From the NCBI GenBank assembly GCA_964528565.1, contig CAZGSP010000055.1:1-20549 (forward strand): 20,549 nucleotides of DNA, given 5' to 3'. The DNA is from UBA10133 sp964528565 (lineage in GTDB: Bacteria > Patescibacteriota > Microgenomatia > UBA1400 > MFAQ01). This document shows positions 20,301 to 20,549 of the stretch, piece by piece (the first letter of the stretch is position 1; every line of letters starts with the position of its first letter). The position numbers were made by a program, and so were the translations under genes. The notes beneath the pieces are model-generated. The model was given only the letters and a program-made list of their open reading frames with translations. It was not told the DNA's origin and did no database searches.

Positions 20301-20549
20301 TTGGCTACATTATTAAGCTCAACCACATGGTTGAGGACAAAACCCACGCTCGCTCCATTGGACCTTATTCCTTGGTTACTCAGCAACCTCTGGGAGGTAA
20401 GGCTCAAATGGGAGGTCAGCGTTTAGGAGAAATGGAAGTTTGGGCTCTCGAAGCTCACAAAGCCGCCTACTCGCTTCAGGAAATGCTTACTCTCAAGTCC
20501 GATGATGTTGTCGGTCGTTCCAAAGCTTTTGAAGCTATTGTCAAGGGTG
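17393..20549 (+). CDS. rpoB: RNA polymerase beta subunit, 3' end cut by window
   Basis: At least 1052 residues are present and the frame is open to the window edge. Family landmarks are clear: RRISVMGPGGITRERASF (405-422), PVRSPEGPNIGL, the metal/NTP-site GYEDAIVVSD, VGDKVAGRHGNKGVIS, ARMNLGQLLEAQLA and, near the end, QPLGGKAQMGGQRLGEMEVW. It is the core catalytic subunit of transcription, forming the active site with beta-prime. Compared with E. coli it lacks large lineage inserts: E. coli residue 526 corresponds to residue 401 here. In the rifampicin-binding segment Q513 is Ser388 and H526 is Asn401. The ATG at 17393 gives MIKQKKREN and has no Shine-Dalgarno; an in-frame TTG at 17357 is an alternative. 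rpoC would be expected downstream, outside the window. Confidence 0.96.
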   Translation, partial: MIKQKKRENWGKIASKLPESNLAQTQLDSYKQFLEDGIRESLLELNPIKDFTGKVFEFEFLSNRVGLPKFSPKQAIEKGVTFESPLWATVKLTNLHTKATQQQEIFLGDIPMMTSIGTFIINGVERVVVNQLVRSPGAYFTREFDPHSGRAMHQAEVRPMRGSWLEFIVSRNDYISVRIDRHRKVSATTLVRALGYSSNEDILALFADVDTDKEHRYIASTLLKDNSTNTEEAILDFYQKVRPGEPAVLENAKALLHQMFFDPRRYNLGLVGRYKMNRKLGINTPIDKQHITLNNDDFIGSIKYLIGLQNGIGKIDDIDHLANRRLRCVGELVNQTSFKAGLLRLERSIKEKMSLAKPDELPTPAAFVNPRPIISAITEFFRRNRLSSILDQVNPLSEVDNLRRISVMGPGGITRERASFSMRDIHSSQYSRICPVRSPEGPNIGLVTYLALYSRINPYGFLEAPYLKVNKIVKGGKTVFKIGEEVIYLAADDEEDAYITHAGIERKDDIITQKWVPVRYGGKFIEADIDKVQYIDVIPRQVVGTSAALIPFIQQDEGTRALMGTHHLTQALPLVKPTAPIVGTGMEEITARGMGWVVSSDFNGEVISVDGNHITLKLSEKDSDAAKRISPYDYGFIEFSKNTVTYNLRKYHNSSQDTCYNQHPMVDVGDKVKKGDIIINGPAAENGELALGQNLLIAYAAFEGLGYEDAIVVSDRCVREDLLSSVHIHEHACDVMDTKLGAEELTRDIPNVAEVDLKNLVEDGIVAIGSVVGPNDILVGKIAPKGETELTAEERLLRAIFGEKAREVRDTSLRMPHGEQGVVVSVRTLSREDGDELDAGVIKQIKIKVAQLRKITVGDKVAGRHGNKGVISKIVSDADMPHLADGRPVDIIISPLSVLARMNLGQLLEAQLAFAGEKLNQRYSVPVFEKVSEDQITEVLKEAGLPVSGKSQLYDGRTGEPFAQETAVGVGYIIKLNHMVEDKTHARSIGPYSLVTQQPLGGKAQMGGQRLGEMEVWALEAHKAAYSLQEMLTLKSDDVVGRSKAFEAIVKG

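Noticed and set aside
1..20549. CRISPR arrays, tRNA, rRNA and insertion sequences
   Set aside because: Scanned by eye for regularly spaced repeats, tRNA T-arm signatures, rRNA motifs and transposase motifs; none found.

Overview
The window looks like a chromosomal segment from a Candidate Phyla Radiation bacterium (Patescibacteria), probably of the Microgenomates type. That is an inference, with no 16S or phylogeny to confirm it. It rests on a short alanyl-tRNA synthetase without a C-terminal oligomerisation domain, a compact RpoB, an actin-fold/baseplate-J-like membrane protein beside a sortase, and many small genes unlike known families. TGA terminates several genes (RNase J, alaS, the gene ending at 8357), so the code is standard table 11 and not the TGA=Gly code of Gracilibacteria. 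GC is close to 50%, apart from a clearly AT-richer methyltransferase gene at 1191-1814.

Layout: (1) 1-3224 holds the tail of a terminator, a protease-less Lon-like AAA+ ATPase, a class I methyltransferase and, on the minus strand, an ATP-grasp ligase. (2) 3429-8655 holds RNase J, the DNA translocase FtsK, a RodZ-like HTH membrane protein and two small membrane proteins, so RNA processing and division. (3) 8676-9762 holds an unrecognised helical protein with textbook promoter, ribosome-binding site and terminator, and a convergent small membrane protein. (4) 9763-10087 has no convincing gene but can fold into a multi-branched structure and carries a perfect inverted repeat at the alaS promoter. 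(5) 10088-16520 is an alaS / actin-fold-baseplateJ protein / sortase / ruvX / zinc-ribbon / mltG block. It resembles the Firmicutes alaS-yrrK-yrrL neighbourhood with a two-gene surface module inserted. (6) 16558-17224 is a minus-strand pair of small membrane proteins with its own terminator. (7) 17268-20549 is rpoB with a canonical promoter and a structured leader, cut by the window edge.

Two expression styles coexist. Most conserved plus-strand genes have a TATAAT-like -10 box only 6-10 nt before the start codon and no Shine-Dalgarno, so their mRNAs are probably leaderless or nearly so. The unrecognised gene at 8751 and the small minus-strand membrane genes instead have GGAG/GGAGG sites, real leaders and intrinsic terminators. 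Perfect inverted repeats sit on or beside the promoters of RNase J, alaS and the zinc-ribbon gene.

The best candidates for something undescribed are the actin-fold/TM/baseplate-J-like protein coupled to a sortase, the folded intergenic region before alaS, and the leaderless/SD split. No tRNA, rRNA, CRISPR array or insertion sequence was found.
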